Shown: positions 33,817 to 43,398, numbered from the stretch's first letter. The stretch is 64,000 bases of DNA from Erythrobacter donghaensis (GCF_002155425.1 NZ_MUYG01000009.1:248001-312000), one strand, 5' to 3'. Notes: generated by a model from the letters alone, not told the origin. Numbers and translations are program-made.

Positions 33817-34944
33817 CTACTCCACGTCCTCGATCTCGACCGTCTCACCCGTCACCCGCTGCGCGAGCGCGGCCGAGATGAAGGGATCGATCGCCCCGTC
33901 GAGCACCGCATCGGGCGAGGTCGAGACCACGCCGGTGCGCAGGTCCTTGACCATCTGGTAGGGCTGCAAGACGTAGGACCGGATCTGGTGGCCCCAGCCA
34001 ATGTCGCTCTTGGCGGAATGCTCGGCGCTCGCCGCTTCCTCGCGGGCGCGCATCTCCGCCTCGTAGAGCCGCGCCTTCAGCATATTCATCGCGATTTCGC
34101 GGTTCTTGTGCTGGCTGCGATCCTGCTGGCTGGCGACCACGATGCCCGAGGGCTGGTGGGTGATGCGCACCGCAGAGTCGGTCGTGTTGACGTGCTGTCC
34201 GCCCGCGCCCGATGCGCGATAGGTGTCGATCTTGAGGTCGGCGGGGTTGATGTCGATCTCGAAGGTATCGTCGATCACCGGATAGACCCACACGCTCGAA
34301 AAGCTGGTGTGGCGCCGGGCCGAACTGTCATAGGGGCTGATCCGCACAAGCCGGTGGACGCCGCTTTCGGTCTTGGCATAGCCATACGCGCCGTCACCCT
34401 TGATGAGCAGCGTCGCCGACTTGATCCCGGCCTGCTCGCCCGCCTGATATTCGACCGTTTCCACCTTGAAGCCGCGCCGCTCGGCCCAGCGGCCATACAT
34501 GCGGAAAAGCATTTCAGCCCAGTCCTGGCTCTCGGTCCCGCCTGCGCCGGCATGAATTTCGAGATAGGTGTCGTTCCCGTCGGCCTCGCCTGAAAGCAGA
34601 GCCTGCACCTTGTCGGCATCGGCCCGATCGGCCAGCGCCGCGAGCGTCTTGAGCCCATCCTCGACGATGCTGTCCTCGCCCTCGGTCTCACCCATTTCGA
34701 TGAACTCGATCGCGTCGGCCATCTCGGCCTCGATTTCGCGCACCGTGTTGACCGCCGTCTCCAGCGTCTTCTGCTCGCGGCTGATCGCCTGCGCCTGCTT
34801 GGGATTGTCCCACAGCTTCGGGTCCTGCACCCGCGCGTTCAGTTCGTCGAGGCGGCGCAGCGCGCGATCCCAGTCGAGCGACAGGCGCACCAGCGCCAGC
34901 GCCGCTTCGATCCGGTTGATATAGGCTTGGGCCTCGGCCCGCAT
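33817..34944 (-). CDS. prfB: Peptide chain release factor 2
   Basis: 375 residues in a single open frame, so without the programmed +1 frameshift of many bacteria. It recognises UAA/UGA stop codons and triggers peptide release. The GGQ motif is at residues 248-250 (ASGAGGQHVNTTDSA). The stop-codon recognition tripeptide, SPF in E. coli, is SPY here (about 203-205, in ISPYDSSARRHTSF). The N-terminal coiled-coil domain is intact. Confidence 0.96.
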   Translation of the reverse strand: MRAEAQAYINRIEAALALVRLSLDWDRALRRLDELNARVQDPKLWDNPKQAQAISREQKTLETAVNTVREIEAEMADAIEFIEMGETEGEDSIVEDGLKTLAALADRADADKVQALLSGEADGNDTYLEIHAGAGGTESQDWAEMLFRMYGRWAERRGFKVETVEYQAGEQAGIKSATLLIKGDGAYGYAKTESGVHRLVRISPYDSSARRHTSFSSVWVYPVIDDTFEIDINPADLKIDTYRASGAGGQHVNTTDSAVRITHQPSGIVVASQQDRSQHKNREIAMNMLKARLYEAEMRAREEAASAEHSAKSDIGWGHQIRSYVLQPYQMVKDLRTGVVSTSPDAVLDGAIDPFISAALAQRVTGETVEIEDVE

Positions 34945-34989
34945 GGTTGATCCTTCAGTCGTGCCAAAAAGTCGGCACCGCTTAGCGGC

Positions 34990-35014
34990 GGCGGCGCGAT
35001 TGTAAAGCGCCGCC
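34990..35014 (-). terminator. GC-rich hairpin after the peroxiredoxin gene
   Basis: GGCGGCGC and GCGCCGCC form a perfect 8-bp stem around a 9-nt AT-rich loop, 5 nt after the peroxiredoxin stop and before prfB. No U-tract is present, so it is probably a partial terminator or 3'-end stabiliser. Confidence 0.45.
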
Positions 35015-35019
35015 CCGCC

Positions 35020-35580
35020 TTACTTCTTCAGCGCGCGCACCGCCGCAAGGGTCTTTTCGACATGGCCGCGATAATCCGCGTTGGAATGCACGGCGACGAT
35101 CCGGCCATCCTGCGCGATCACATAGGACGTGCGGGTGGTAAGGCCCGAATTGCCCATCGCCACGTCATAGGCGGCGATGATTTTGGCGCTCGCCACACCC
35201 ACGGGGAAGGCATCGCGGCATTCCTCGCGGCTGAAGCGCTTGAGCGTGGCGATATCGTCGTTCGACAGGCCGATCACGCTCGCGCCCGCCGCCTTGAACT
35301 GCGGCATCGCCTCAGCAAAGGCATTGGCTTCGAGCGTGCAGCCCGAGGTGAAGGCCTTGGGATAGAAATAGAGCACCACCGGCCCCTTCGCCAGGGCAGC
35401 CGAAAGGTTGAAGCCGAATTCCTTCCCCGCCAGCGCGGCGTTGGTGGCAAAGGCCGGGGCCTTGGTGCCCTTGGGCAATTCGGCCTGCGCCGCTGTCGGC
35501 GCGGTGAGCGTGAAAGTGGCAGCGCCAAACCCGGCAAGGGCGAGTGCGGCGAGCGGAGCGGTGATGAAACGGTTGGTCAT
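35020..35580 (-). CDS. Exported peroxiredoxin (AhpC/TSA-Bcp type)
   Basis: 186 residues from ATG 35580 (MTNRFITAPLAALALAG). A signal peptide ends near AAQA-E34, so the enzyme should be periplasmic, where it would reduce peroxides. Peroxidatic Cys81 is in the motif YPKAFTSGC, and a second Cys at 121 (REECRD) may be the resolving residue, as in atypical 2-Cys Bcp enzymes. It follows mrcA on the same strand by about 50 nt. Confidence 0.88.
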   Translation of the reverse strand: MTNRFITAPLAALALAGFGAATFTLTAPTAAQAELPKGTKAPAFATNAALAGKEFGFNLSAALAKGPVVLYFYPKAFTSGCTLEANAFAEAMPQFKAAGASVIGLSNDDIATLKRFSREECRDAFPVGVASAKIIAAYDVAMGNSGLTTRTSYVIAQDGRIVAVHSNADYRGHVEKTLAAVRALKK

Positions 35581-35630
35581 GCCGCCTTCAACCCGCCAGT
35601 CCCGTCTGCGGTTCCAGCCCATTGTCGCGA

Positions 35631-38177
35631 TCAGTCGATCCCGCCGGTATCGATGAAGTCGACCGGCTCGTCGATCGGCTCGTCCACCACTGCGCTTTCG
35701 GCATTCTTGCGACCGGCGCGGATCAGCGCGATGATCTCGTTGCGCTTGGCGGCGATAGCGTCCTGCCGGGTGTAGCGCTCTGGCTCGGTATCTGGCTTGA
35801 AGGCTTCCCAGATGATCGCCGATTTGGGATCGTCGGTCGGCCAGCCATCGAAGACGCGCTTGCCGCTGCGCCGGTCGACCCGCACCATCTGCACGCCCTG
35901 CGGCGCGACCGGGGGCAGATCGGACCACTTGGATTTGGTCTTTTCGATCAGGCTCTTGATGATCGGGGCGGAGATCGTGCCGCCATAGGCATAGCCGCCC
36001 ATGTTGCGGGGCTGGTCGAAGCCCACATAGGCCCCGGCGACCATCCGCTGCGTGCCGCCGATGAACCACACGTCCTTGGGACCTGTGGTGGTACCGGTCT
36101 TGCCGAAGAGCGGCAGGTTGAGCGAATTCAGCACCGTCGCGGTGCCGCGGCTGACCGCACCGCGCAGCATGTGCATCACCTGAAAGGCGGTGCGTGCGTC
36201 CATCGCCTGCGCGCCCCTGATGCCCAGACGCGGCATCGGCTTGCCGTCCCACTTGGCCATGTTGCAGCCCCGGCAATCGCGGGTATCGGCGCGCCACAAC
36301 ACCTTGCCGCGGCGGTCCTGCACATAATCGATCACGGTCGGCGGAATGAGCTTGCCATGGTTGGCGAGCGCTGAATAGGCCGCGACCATCTTCGTCAGCG
36401 TGGTCTCCCCCGCCCCGAGCGCGGTCGAGGGATAGGCCGGGAATTTGCCGATCCCCATCTTCTCGATTTCCTTCACGACATTGGGCATCCCCGCGGTCAT
36501 GCCGATCTGCACGGTCATGATGTTCTGCGACTGCTCGAGCCCGTAACGCATCGGGTACTGCCCACCCCGGCCCGAGCCGCGGATGCACTTCTCGCCGAGG
36601 TTCGCGCCCTGATAATAGCAGAAGCGGTTGTTATCGACCTGGGTCGAAGGGGTCATGCCGCTATCGAGCCCGGCGGCATAGACGAAGGGCTTGATGGTCG
36701 ACCCCGGCTGACGCATCGCCTGCGTCGCGCGGTTGAAGTCCGACAAACGGTGGTCGAAGCCGCCCTGCATTGCCAGCACCCGGCCCATCTGCGCATCTTC
36801 CACCACTAGCGCGCCCTGCGCTTCGGGGATGGTGCGCACCTGCCAGCCATTACCAGAGGGGCTCGCCGCGATGACGTCGCCCGCCTTGAGGGCATTGGGA
36901 AGGCCGCTGAGCGGAAACTCCTTGCCATCGGCAAAGCCGATCCGTGCCGACTGGCCGCTGCGCTGCGTCACTACGCCCACGCGCCAGTCCTTGTAACTGA
37001 TCCCGAGCGGCGAGGATTGCAGCTGCCCGGCCCAATTGCCCTTGCTTACATCGATCGTCGCGATCGGCCCCGCCCAGGCGCGCCCGCCGTGATAGCGCAG
37101 CAGGCCTTCGCGCAGCGCATCGCGCGCGGCGATCTGCATTTCGGGATCTAGGCTGGTGCGCACCCACAGCCCGCCTGCATAGACCGAATTGGGCCCGCTC
37201 TCCGCAGTCTCGCCGAAACGCTCGATCAGCTCGCGGCGCACTTCCTCGAGGAAATAGCCCGCATCGACAGAACGCTCGCGCCGCTGGGTGACAAGACCCA
37301 AGGGCTTGGCCGCCGCCGCGCGCCGCTCCGAGCCGGTGATGAAGCCGTTCTCCTCCATCTGGCCGAGAACGAAATTGCGCCGTTCGAGCGCCGCCTGCTC
37401 CTGCCCCTTGCGGCCATAGCGTTCGGGCGCCTTGGGCAGGATCGCGAGGAAGGCAGCCTCGTGCAGTTCAAGCTGGTCGACATCCTTGTCGAAATAGGCC
37501 CGCGCCGCCGCCTGAACCCCAAAGGAACGCCGCCCCAGTGGGATTTCATTGAGGTAAAGCTCGAGGATTTCCTGCTTTGTCAGCGCACCCTCGATCCGCC
37601 CGGCGAGGATCATTTCCTTCAGCTTGCGGGTGACCGAATATTCGTCGCCCAGCAGCAGGTTCTTGGCGACCTGCTGGGTGATGGTTGACCCGCCGACCGC
37701 GCGCTTGGTGCGCGCCGGATTGAGGTAATCGACCACCGCGCCCGCCGTGCCGAAATAGTCGATCCCCCCGTGGCTGAAGAAGGTCTTGTCCTCGGCCGAG
37801 AGATAGGCCTCGATCAGCAGTTCGGGAAAATCGGCATATTGCAGCTGCACGCGCCGCTCGCGCGCATAGGAGTGCACGATTTCGCCATCATGGCCGCGCA
37901 CCACCGTGGGCAGCGGGGTTTCGTAGGTCAGCAGAGCCTCGGCCTCGGGCAGGTCGCTGGCGAGCCAGACGAAGACCGCGATCCAGATCGTCAGGAACAG
38001 CCCGAATGCGATCGCCGCCAGCTTGAACAAGCGGCTCTGCCGCCAGCGCGCGGCGAACCACGCCAGCACACCGCCAAGGTCGCGGTTGACGCGGTAGCGC
38101 GCATAGGCCCAGCCCGAGAGCGCAGCGCCATCCGCGCCAGGAACGTCAGCGGCAGGAGAGGCGGTCGGTTCAGTCAT
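35631..38177 (-). CDS. mrcA: Penicillin-binding protein 1A
   Basis: 848 residues, bifunctional peptidoglycan synthase. A cytoplasmic N-terminus and one membrane anchor (about residues 50-72) precede the GT51 glycosyltransferase domain (AEDKTFFSHGGID with the catalytic Glu, GGSTITQQVAKNLLLG). The transpeptidase domain has the active Ser in PGSTIKPFVYAA, SQN and KTGTT. An OB-like linker lies between the two. It follows the amidase gene, so wall synthesis and remodelling genes are adjacent. Confidence 0.95.
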   Translation of the reverse strand: MTEPTASPAADVPGADGAALSGWAYARYRVNRDLGGVLAWFAARWRQSRLFKLAAIAFGLFLTIWIAVFVWLASDLPEAEALLTYETPLPTVVRGHDGEIVHSYARERRVQLQYADFPELLIEAYLSAEDKTFFSHGGIDYFGTAGAVVDYLNPARTKRAVGGSTITQQVAKNLLLGDEYSVTRKLKEMILAGRIEGALTKQEILELYLNEIPLGRRSFGVQAAARAYFDKDVDQLELHEAAFLAILPKAPERYGRKGQEQAALERRNFVLGQMEENGFITGSERRAAAAKPLGLVTQRRERSVDAGYFLEEVRRELIERFGETAESGPNSVYAGGLWVRTSLDPEMQIAARDALREGLLRYHGGRAWAGPIATIDVSKGNWAGQLQSSPLGISYKDWRVGVVTQRSGQSARIGFADGKEFPLSGLPNALKAGDVIAASPSGNGWQVRTIPEAQGALVVEDAQMGRVLAMQGGFDHRLSDFNRATQAMRQPGSTIKPFVYAAGLDSGMTPSTQVDNNRFCYYQGANLGEKCIRGSGRGGQYPMRYGLEQSQNIMTVQIGMTAGMPNVVKEIEKMGIGKFPAYPSTALGAGETTLTKMVAAYSALANHGKLIPPTVIDYVQDRRGKVLWRADTRDCRGCNMAKWDGKPMPRLGIRGAQAMDARTAFQVMHMLRGAVSRGTATVLNSLNLPLFGKTGTTTGPKDVWFIGGTQRMVAGAYVGFDQPRNMGGYAYGGTISAPIIKSLIEKTKSKWSDLPPVAPQGVQMVRVDRRSGKRVFDGWPTDDPKSAIIWEAFKPDTEPERYTRQDAIAAKRNEIIALIRAGRKNAESAVVDEPIDEPVDFIDTGGID

Positions 38178-38245
38178 CGGCGGGCGGCAACTAGCACGCT
38201 CAAGTTGTCCAAGGCTAGCCGCAATCCGAACACAATGCCTGTCTT

Positions 38246-39145
38246 TCAGTTCGCATCAGCGCCGGCATCGCTGCGCCGGGCGAAGTAGACCTGCACCGCG
38301 CGCGCCAGCACGCCGGCATATTGCGCCCGGCCCTCTGCCGTGGTCAGACGCGCACGGTCAGTGCGGTTGGTGACGAAGCCGCTTTCGAACAGCACCGAAG
38401 GCACATCGGGCGCGCGCAGCACGGCGAGCGCAGCCGAGCGGCGCGGCTGGGCGTGGAAGGCGACCCGGTCGCTGCCTTCACGCAAAATCAGTCCCAGAAA
38501 TTCGGCCGCATTGTCCTGCGTGCGTTGCTGCGACAGTTGCACCAGAATCGCGCTGACCGCCTCGCTTGTGCCTTCGATGGCGATGCCGTTGAGGCGATCG
38601 GCATTGTTCTCGCGCGCGGCGAACCGGGCTGCCGCCTCGCTCGAGGCTTCGTTCGACAGGGTGTAGATGCTCGCCCCGCTGACATCGTCGCGCTCCCCGG
38701 CGGAGTCGGCATGGATCGAGATGAACAGATCGGCATCGAGCAGGCGGGCGATCTCGGGCCGGTGCGCGAGCGGCAGGATGCGATCATCGCTGCGGGTCAG
38801 CGCAACCCGGATCCCGCCGGCCTTGAGCAGCTCGTCGCGCAGCGCCAGCGCGATGGCGAGCGTGATGTCCTTTTCGCTGACCTTGCGCCCCTCGGCATCG
38901 GTCCCGACCGCACCCGGATCGCGCCCGCCATGCCCGGCATCGATCACCACCAGCGGGCGGGCGGGATCGTCGGGCCCGGCGACCTCCGGCAGATCGACCG
39001 CCACGCCCGCCGCTCCGAGCGGAACCGTCACCACATAGTCGCGGCCCCAATGCGGCACCGGGATTGTCAGCCCGAGCGCAGCCGCACCTCCGAGCACAAG
39101 GGCCGGAACCAGCAGCACGATCAGCAGCAGGGTGCGATAACTCAT
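38246..39145 (-). CDS. N-acetylmuramoyl-L-alanine amidase (Amidase_3)
   Basis: 299 residues with an N-terminal membrane or signal segment (about 5-28). The zinc amidase domain shows the ligands in VVIDAGHGGRDPGA, the Glu in KVSEKDITLAIA, and His in FISIHADSAGE; the catalytic Glu is in LFESGFVTN. It cleaves stem peptides from glycan strands during cell separation. No AMIN domain is present. It lies between rne (divergent) and mrcA, a common alphaproteobacterial order. Confidence 0.9.
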   Translation of the reverse strand: MSYRTLLLIVLLVPALVLGGAAALGLTIPVPHWGRDYVVTVPLGAAGVAVDLPEVAGPDDPARPLVVIDAGHGGRDPGAVGTDAEGRKVSEKDITLAIALALRDELLKAGGIRVALTRSDDRILPLAHRPEIARLLDADLFISIHADSAGERDDVSGASIYTLSNEASSEAAARFAARENNADRLNGIAIEGTSEAVSAILVQLSQQRTQDNAAEFLGLILREGSDRVAFHAQPRRSAALAVLRAPDVPSVLFESGFVTNRTDRARLTTAEGRAQYAGVLARAVQVYFARRSDAGADAN

Positions 39146-39572
39146 TACACCGCTGGCTTACGTTCTTGCGCGAAGGAAACGCAATAGAGTTGCGGGGTTT
39201 GCCCCACAGTGCTAGCGATGTTGTCGGAGATGTCGGATCAAGGCGCGCTGCGCCTATTCTGCCCACCTCCCGCACCGGGGCACCATCTTTCTCTCCCGCT
39301 CCCGGTATCAAGACAGGTTGATGCAGTGACGATACGTTTTTCCCGATCGACAAGCCCGCAGCGCCTCTCGCGCTCGCGTGTCGTTTCGGGTCAAGACGCG
39401 GCGATCGGCCGCACGTTCGACATTGCAGACACGAGCTTCGCGCTCGCCGCCGCTGGCGGTCATGGCGCGATCATCCCTTCCGGCACGGCTTTCGGGCAGG
39501 CCGGTTCCCCACAATATGCGCGTCCCCTTCCCCTGCTTACGCGGGCAAGGCCGGGCGCATGGAGACTATTCA
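39146..39572 (+). promoter_or_regulatory. Non-coding region: RNase E 5' leader and divergent promoters
   Basis: This 427-bp stretch between the amidase and rne genes holds no credible reading frame. Near rne it contains two perfect hairpins, GCGGC-GATCG-GCCGC (39398-39412) and CCGCC-GCT-GGCGG (39447-39459). RNase E commonly controls its own mRNA through a long structured 5' leader, so this is a candidate site. The promoters themselves cannot be placed with confidence. Confidence 0.4.
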
Positions 39573-42335
39573 ATGGCAACGCGCATGCTTATCGATGCGC
39601 GCCACCCGGAAGAAACACGGGTGGCGGTTCTGCAAGGCAACCGGATTGAGGAATTCGATTTCGAATCTGCCGAACACAAGCAGATCAAGGGCAATATCTA
39701 CCTCGCCAAGGTAACCCGGGTCGAACCTTCGCTGCAGGCGGCCTTCGTCGACTTCGGCGGCAATCGCCACGGCTTCCTCGCCTTCAGCGAAATTCACCCC
39801 GACTATTACCAGATTCCCAAGGCGGATCGCGACGCGCTGCTCGCCGAAGAGGCAGAAGCGGCCGAGGAAGAAGAGCGTCTGCGCGCCGAAGATGAGGATG
39901 AAGGCATCTCGCCCGGCGCCGAGTATGACGCCGAGGACGACAGCGGCGAAGCGCTGGCCGAAGATTTTGCCGAGAACGGCGTCGAAGAAGTCGACACCTC
40001 CGACAAGGACGATGTCGCCACCATCGAAGGCGGCGCATCCGACGAAGACGGCTCCGATGACGAGAGCAGCGAAGACAGCGCCGAAGACAGCGACACTGGC
40101 GAAGAGCGTGGGCGCCGCGGGCGTGGTCGCCGTCGTCAGAGCAAGAGCGGTGACAAGGGCGGCAACGACAAGGGTGGCCGCAGCCGCGCCAAGCAGGTCG
40201 ACGAAGTGCGCGCCAAGCGCATGGCGCTGCGTCGCCGCTACAAGATTCAGGACGTGATCCAGCGCCGTCAGGTGCTGCTGGTCCAGGTCGTCAAGGAAGA
40301 GCGTGGCAACAAGGGTGCGGCGCTGACCACCTATCTCAGCCTCGCCGGGCGTTACACCGTGCTGATGCCCAACTCGTCGCACGGCGGCGGGATCAGCCGC
40401 AAGATCAGCTCCACCAGCGATCGCAAGCGGCTGAAGGACATGGTCTCCGATCTCAAGCTGCCGCGCTCGATGGGCCTGATCGTGCGCACGGCGGGCATGA
40501 GCCGCACCAAGCCCGAGATCAAGCGCGACTTCGATTACCTCGCCCGCGTGTGGGACGAGATCCGCGAGAAGACCCTCGCCTCGGTCGCGCCCGCGCTGAT
40601 CCATTCGGACAGCGACCTTATCAAGCGCGCGATCCGCGACATCTACAACAAGGAAATCGAAGAAGTCGTCGTCGAGGGCGAGGAAGGCTACAAGTCGGCC
40701 AAGGCCTTCATGAAGCTGCTAATGCCAAGCCACGCGCGGCGGGTGAAGGCCTACTCCGATCCGGTGCCGCTGTTCCAGCGCTATGGCGCGGAAGACCAGC
40801 TCAAGGCGATGTATGATCCGATGGTGCAGCTGAAAAGCGGCGGCTATCTGATCATCAACCCGACCGAAGCGCTGGTATCGATCGACATCAACTCCGGGCG
40901 TTCCACCAAGGAACACGGGATCGAGGCGACCGCGCTTCACACCAACCTTGAGGCGGCGCGCGAAATCGCCCGCCAGCTGCGTCTGCGCGACATGGCCGGT
41001 CTGGTCGTGATCGACTTCATCGACATGGAGTATTCGAATAACGTCCGTAAGGTCGAAAAGGCCATGAAGGACGCGCTGAAGAACGATCGCGCGCGCATTC
41101 AGGTCGGACGCATCAGCTCTTTCGGCCTGATGGAAATGAGCCGCCAGCGCCTGCGCACCGGGGTGCTCGAGGCGACCACCCGCGAATGTCCGCACTGCGA
41201 TGGCACCGGCCTCGTCCGCACGGCATCCTCGGCGGGCCTGTCGGCGCTGCGCCTGATCGAAGACGAAGCGGCCAAGGGCAAGGGCACGCTGATCCGTCTG
41301 GGTGCCAGCACCGAGGCGGCGATCTACCTGCTCAACGAAAAGCGCGCCGATCTGGTCGAGATCGAACAGCGCTACGGCGTCAGCGTCGAAGTCGTCCCCG
41401 AAGGTGAGGACGAAGGCGCGAAGATGAGCGTTGCGAGCATGGGGCCGCGCCCGGCGCAGGCCCCCAAGTTCGAACCGATCATCGACGATGATGACGAGGA
41501 CCTGCCCGAGGAGGAGGAAGACTTCGCCGAGGAAGAGGCCGAGGCCGAGGAGCGTCAGCCCCGCAAGCCCCGGCGCGAGCGGGCCGACAATGACGATGGC
41601 AGCGATGACAATGGCGGGCGCAAGAAGAAGCGCCGCCGTCGCCGTGGCGGACGGGGCCGCAATCGCGACCGCGAGGATGGCGCCGAGGGCGAAGCCGCTG
41701 ACAACGATGCCGCGGATAACGACGCCGACACTGACAGCGATGACGGTGAAGAGCGCACCGACACCCAGACGGGTGACGATGGCGCAACCGACAGCGAAGG
41801 CCGTCCCAAGAAGCGCCGCCGTCGCGGCGGTCGCGGGCGCAAGCGCCGCGATGGCACCTATGAAGGCGACGCTGGCGAGAACGGCGAAGGCGGCGAAGGC
41901 GGCGACAATGGCGACGCGGTGAACACCGACGAAGCCGAAGCCCCGCAAGCCGAGCCCGAAGCGCCAGTCGAATCGGCTCCCGAAGCCCCGGTCGAAAAGC
42001 CCAAGCGGGTGCGTGCGCCGCGCAAGAAGAAGGTTGCTGAACCGGTGGCCGAAGATGTGCCCGCCGAACTCGCCCCCGAGATCGCTGCCGAAGGCGCCGA
42101 GGCGACTGCCGCTCCGGAGGCCGAAGCCGTGACCGAAGGGGAACCCGCACCGGCGGAAAAGCCCAAGCGCAAGCGTGCGCCGCGCAAGGCCAAGGTGGCC
42201 GAGGCCGAACCTGCCGAAACCGCCGAGGCCACCGCGCCTGCCGGTGCTCCGGCAGCCGGGGACGCTTCCGACCAGACCGATGGCCCGGCCGGTGAGCCGC
42301 GCCGCGGCTGGTGGCAGCGCACCTTCGGGCAGTAA
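39573..42335 (+). CDS. rne: Ribonuclease E
   Basis: 920 residues from ATG 39573 (MATRMLIDARHPEETRVAV); longer upstream starts give non-homologous sequence. The endonuclease starts mRNA decay and matures rRNA. The S1 domain is split by a charged insertion (about residues 88-225, acidic then Arg/Lys/Gly-rich), typical of alphaproteobacteria. Catalytic Asp residues are in SIDINSGRSTKE and VVIDFIDME; the Zn-link is CPHCDGTG. The C-terminal ~350 residues are disordered with Arg-rich and KPKR-RAPRK repeats, a degradosome scaffold, ending GWWQRTFGQ. Confidence 0.95.
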   Translation: MATRMLIDARHPEETRVAVLQGNRIEEFDFESAEHKQIKGNIYLAKVTRVEPSLQAAFVDFGGNRHGFLAFSEIHPDYYQIPKADRDALLAEEAEAAEEEERLRAEDEDEGISPGAEYDAEDDSGEALAEDFAENGVEEVDTSDKDDVATIEGGASDEDGSDDESSEDSAEDSDTGEERGRRGRGRRRQSKSGDKGGNDKGGRSRAKQVDEVRAKRMALRRRYKIQDVIQRRQVLLVQVVKEERGNKGAALTTYLSLAGRYTVLMPNSSHGGGISRKISSTSDRKRLKDMVSDLKLPRSMGLIVRTAGMSRTKPEIKRDFDYLARVWDEIREKTLASVAPALIHSDSDLIKRAIRDIYNKEIEEVVVEGEEGYKSAKAFMKLLMPSHARRVKAYSDPVPLFQRYGAEDQLKAMYDPMVQLKSGGYLIINPTEALVSIDINSGRSTKEHGIEATALHTNLEAAREIARQLRLRDMAGLVVIDFIDMEYSNNVRKVEKAMKDALKNDRARIQVGRISSFGLMEMSRQRLRTGVLEATTRECPHCDGTGLVRTASSAGLSALRLIEDEAAKGKGTLIRLGASTEAAIYLLNEKRADLVEIEQRYGVSVEVVPEGEDEGAKMSVASMGPRPAQAPKFEPIIDDDDEDLPEEEEDFAEEEAEAEERQPRKPRRERADNDDGSDDNGGRKKKRRRRRGGRGRNRDREDGAEGEAADNDAADNDADTDSDDGEERTDTQTGDDGATDSEGRPKKRRRRGGRGRKRRDGTYEGDAGENGEGGEGGDNGDAVNTDEAEAPQAEPEAPVESAPEAPVEKPKRVRAPRKKKVAEPVAEDVPAELAPEIAAEGAEATAAPEAEAVTEGEPAPAEKPKRKRAPRKAKVAEAEPAETAEATAPAGAPAAGDASDQTDGPAGEPRRGWWQRTFGQ

Positions 42336-42339
42336 GCCA

Positions 42340-43398
42340 ATGATTGGGCGGCGCGCAAAAGGGCTCCACAGCGCTTTTGCCGCCGCCCTCATTGCATTCG
42401 CGCTGGCCGTTCCCGCAACGGCCCAATCGCAGCGCCCCAACGCTCCGCCCGCCAAGTCAGCGGCGCAGGCGGCCTATGACAAGGGCGATTACGCCACCGC
42501 CCGCAAGCTGTGGCAGGAGGCCTGCGATGCGGGCAGCGCAGGTGATTGCTACGAACTCGGCATCGTCTATCGCGACGGCGAGGGCGTGGAGCCCGACCGG
42601 GCGCGCTACGTCGCGCTGATCACCCGCGCCTGCGACGCCGATATCGCGGTTGCCTGCTACAATCTCGGGCACGAGGAACTGCGGGCGGTCGAAACGGGCA
42701 CCGGCACCGCCTCCCTCGAGCAGTTGAGCAGAGGCCTTGCCTTCTACCGCCGCGCCTGCACGCTCGGTCAGCCCAAGGCCTGCACCAACCTCTACTTGCA
42801 TCTTTCGCGCGAGGCGGCGGGCGGGGATGGCACCGCGCTTGCCGATTTGCGCCAGCTGTGCGTCGACGGGACGGGCGCGGCTTGTTTCGGCCTCGCCAGC
42901 CTTTACGACATCCACCTCGACGCGAAACTCGGCAACGATCCCGAGGCCGCTAATGCGGCGCTGTTGCTGGGTTGCGAGCGGATGGATTACGACAGCTGCC
43001 AGAACCTCGCCTGGCATTACGACCACGGCTTCGGGCTCGAGACAAACCGCGTGCGGGGATCGGCGCTCTATCACCTCGCCTGCGATGACGACCCAGGGTT
43101 CCTGTGCCCAATGGTCCCCGGCAGCGCCGTCGCCGCCTTGCCTGACCGCAAGGCGCCGGTGCAACGCCAGTGGCAACGCGCGGCGGGGGCCTACCGCGCG
43201 GCGTGTGACGACGGGCTGGCGATGGGCTGTTTCGGCTATGCCCGCTTGATCGCCAAGAGCGGCCGCGGCGCCAAGGAAGCGGAGACGATGCGCAGCTGGC
43301 TCGGCCGCGCGCTCACGCTCTCTCCGGGAATGCCGATCGCGACCGAGCTGCTGCGACGAGTCGACGCGGGCGAATTGCCCGCCGCGCCGCTGCGCTGA
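42340..43398 (+). CDS. Secreted Sel1-repeat, cysteine-rich protein
   Basis: 352 residues from ATG 42340, 4 nt after the rne stop, so probably co-transcribed. A signal peptide (MIGRRAKGLHSAFAAALIAF to ATAQ) is followed by Sel1/TPR-like repeats of about 36 residues with paired Cys (CDAGSAGDCYELGIVY, CDADIAVACYNLG, CTLGQPKACTNLY, CDDGLAMGCFGYA), resembling disulfide-stapled Helicobacter cysteine-rich proteins. A periplasmic protein-protein interaction role is likely; the partner is unknown. The stop abuts the convergent methyltransferase stop. Confidence 0.85.
   Translation: MIGRRAKGLHSAFAAALIAFALAVPATAQSQRPNAPPAKSAAQAAYDKGDYATARKLWQEACDAGSAGDCYELGIVYRDGEGVEPDRARYVALITRACDADIAVACYNLGHEELRAVETGTGTASLEQLSRGLAFYRRACTLGQPKACTNLYLHLSREAAGGDGTALADLRQLCVDGTGAACFGLASLYDIHLDAKLGNDPEAANAALLLGCERMDYDSCQNLAWHYDHGFGLETNRVRGSALYHLACDDDPGFLCPMVPGSAVAALPDRKAPVQRQWQRAAGAYRAACDDGLAMGCFGYARLIAKSGRGAKEAETMRSWLGRALTLSPGMPIATELLRRVDAGELPAAPLR

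Noticed and set aside
41990..42200. Repeated Lys/Arg/Ala/Pro blocks near the rne 3' end as a DNA repeat element
   Set aside because: The repetition is at the protein level within the disordered RNase E tail, not an independent DNA repeat.
40719..42455. Open frame of about 578 codons opposite rne
   Set aside because: It mirrors the repetitive charged tail of RNase E and has no independent support.
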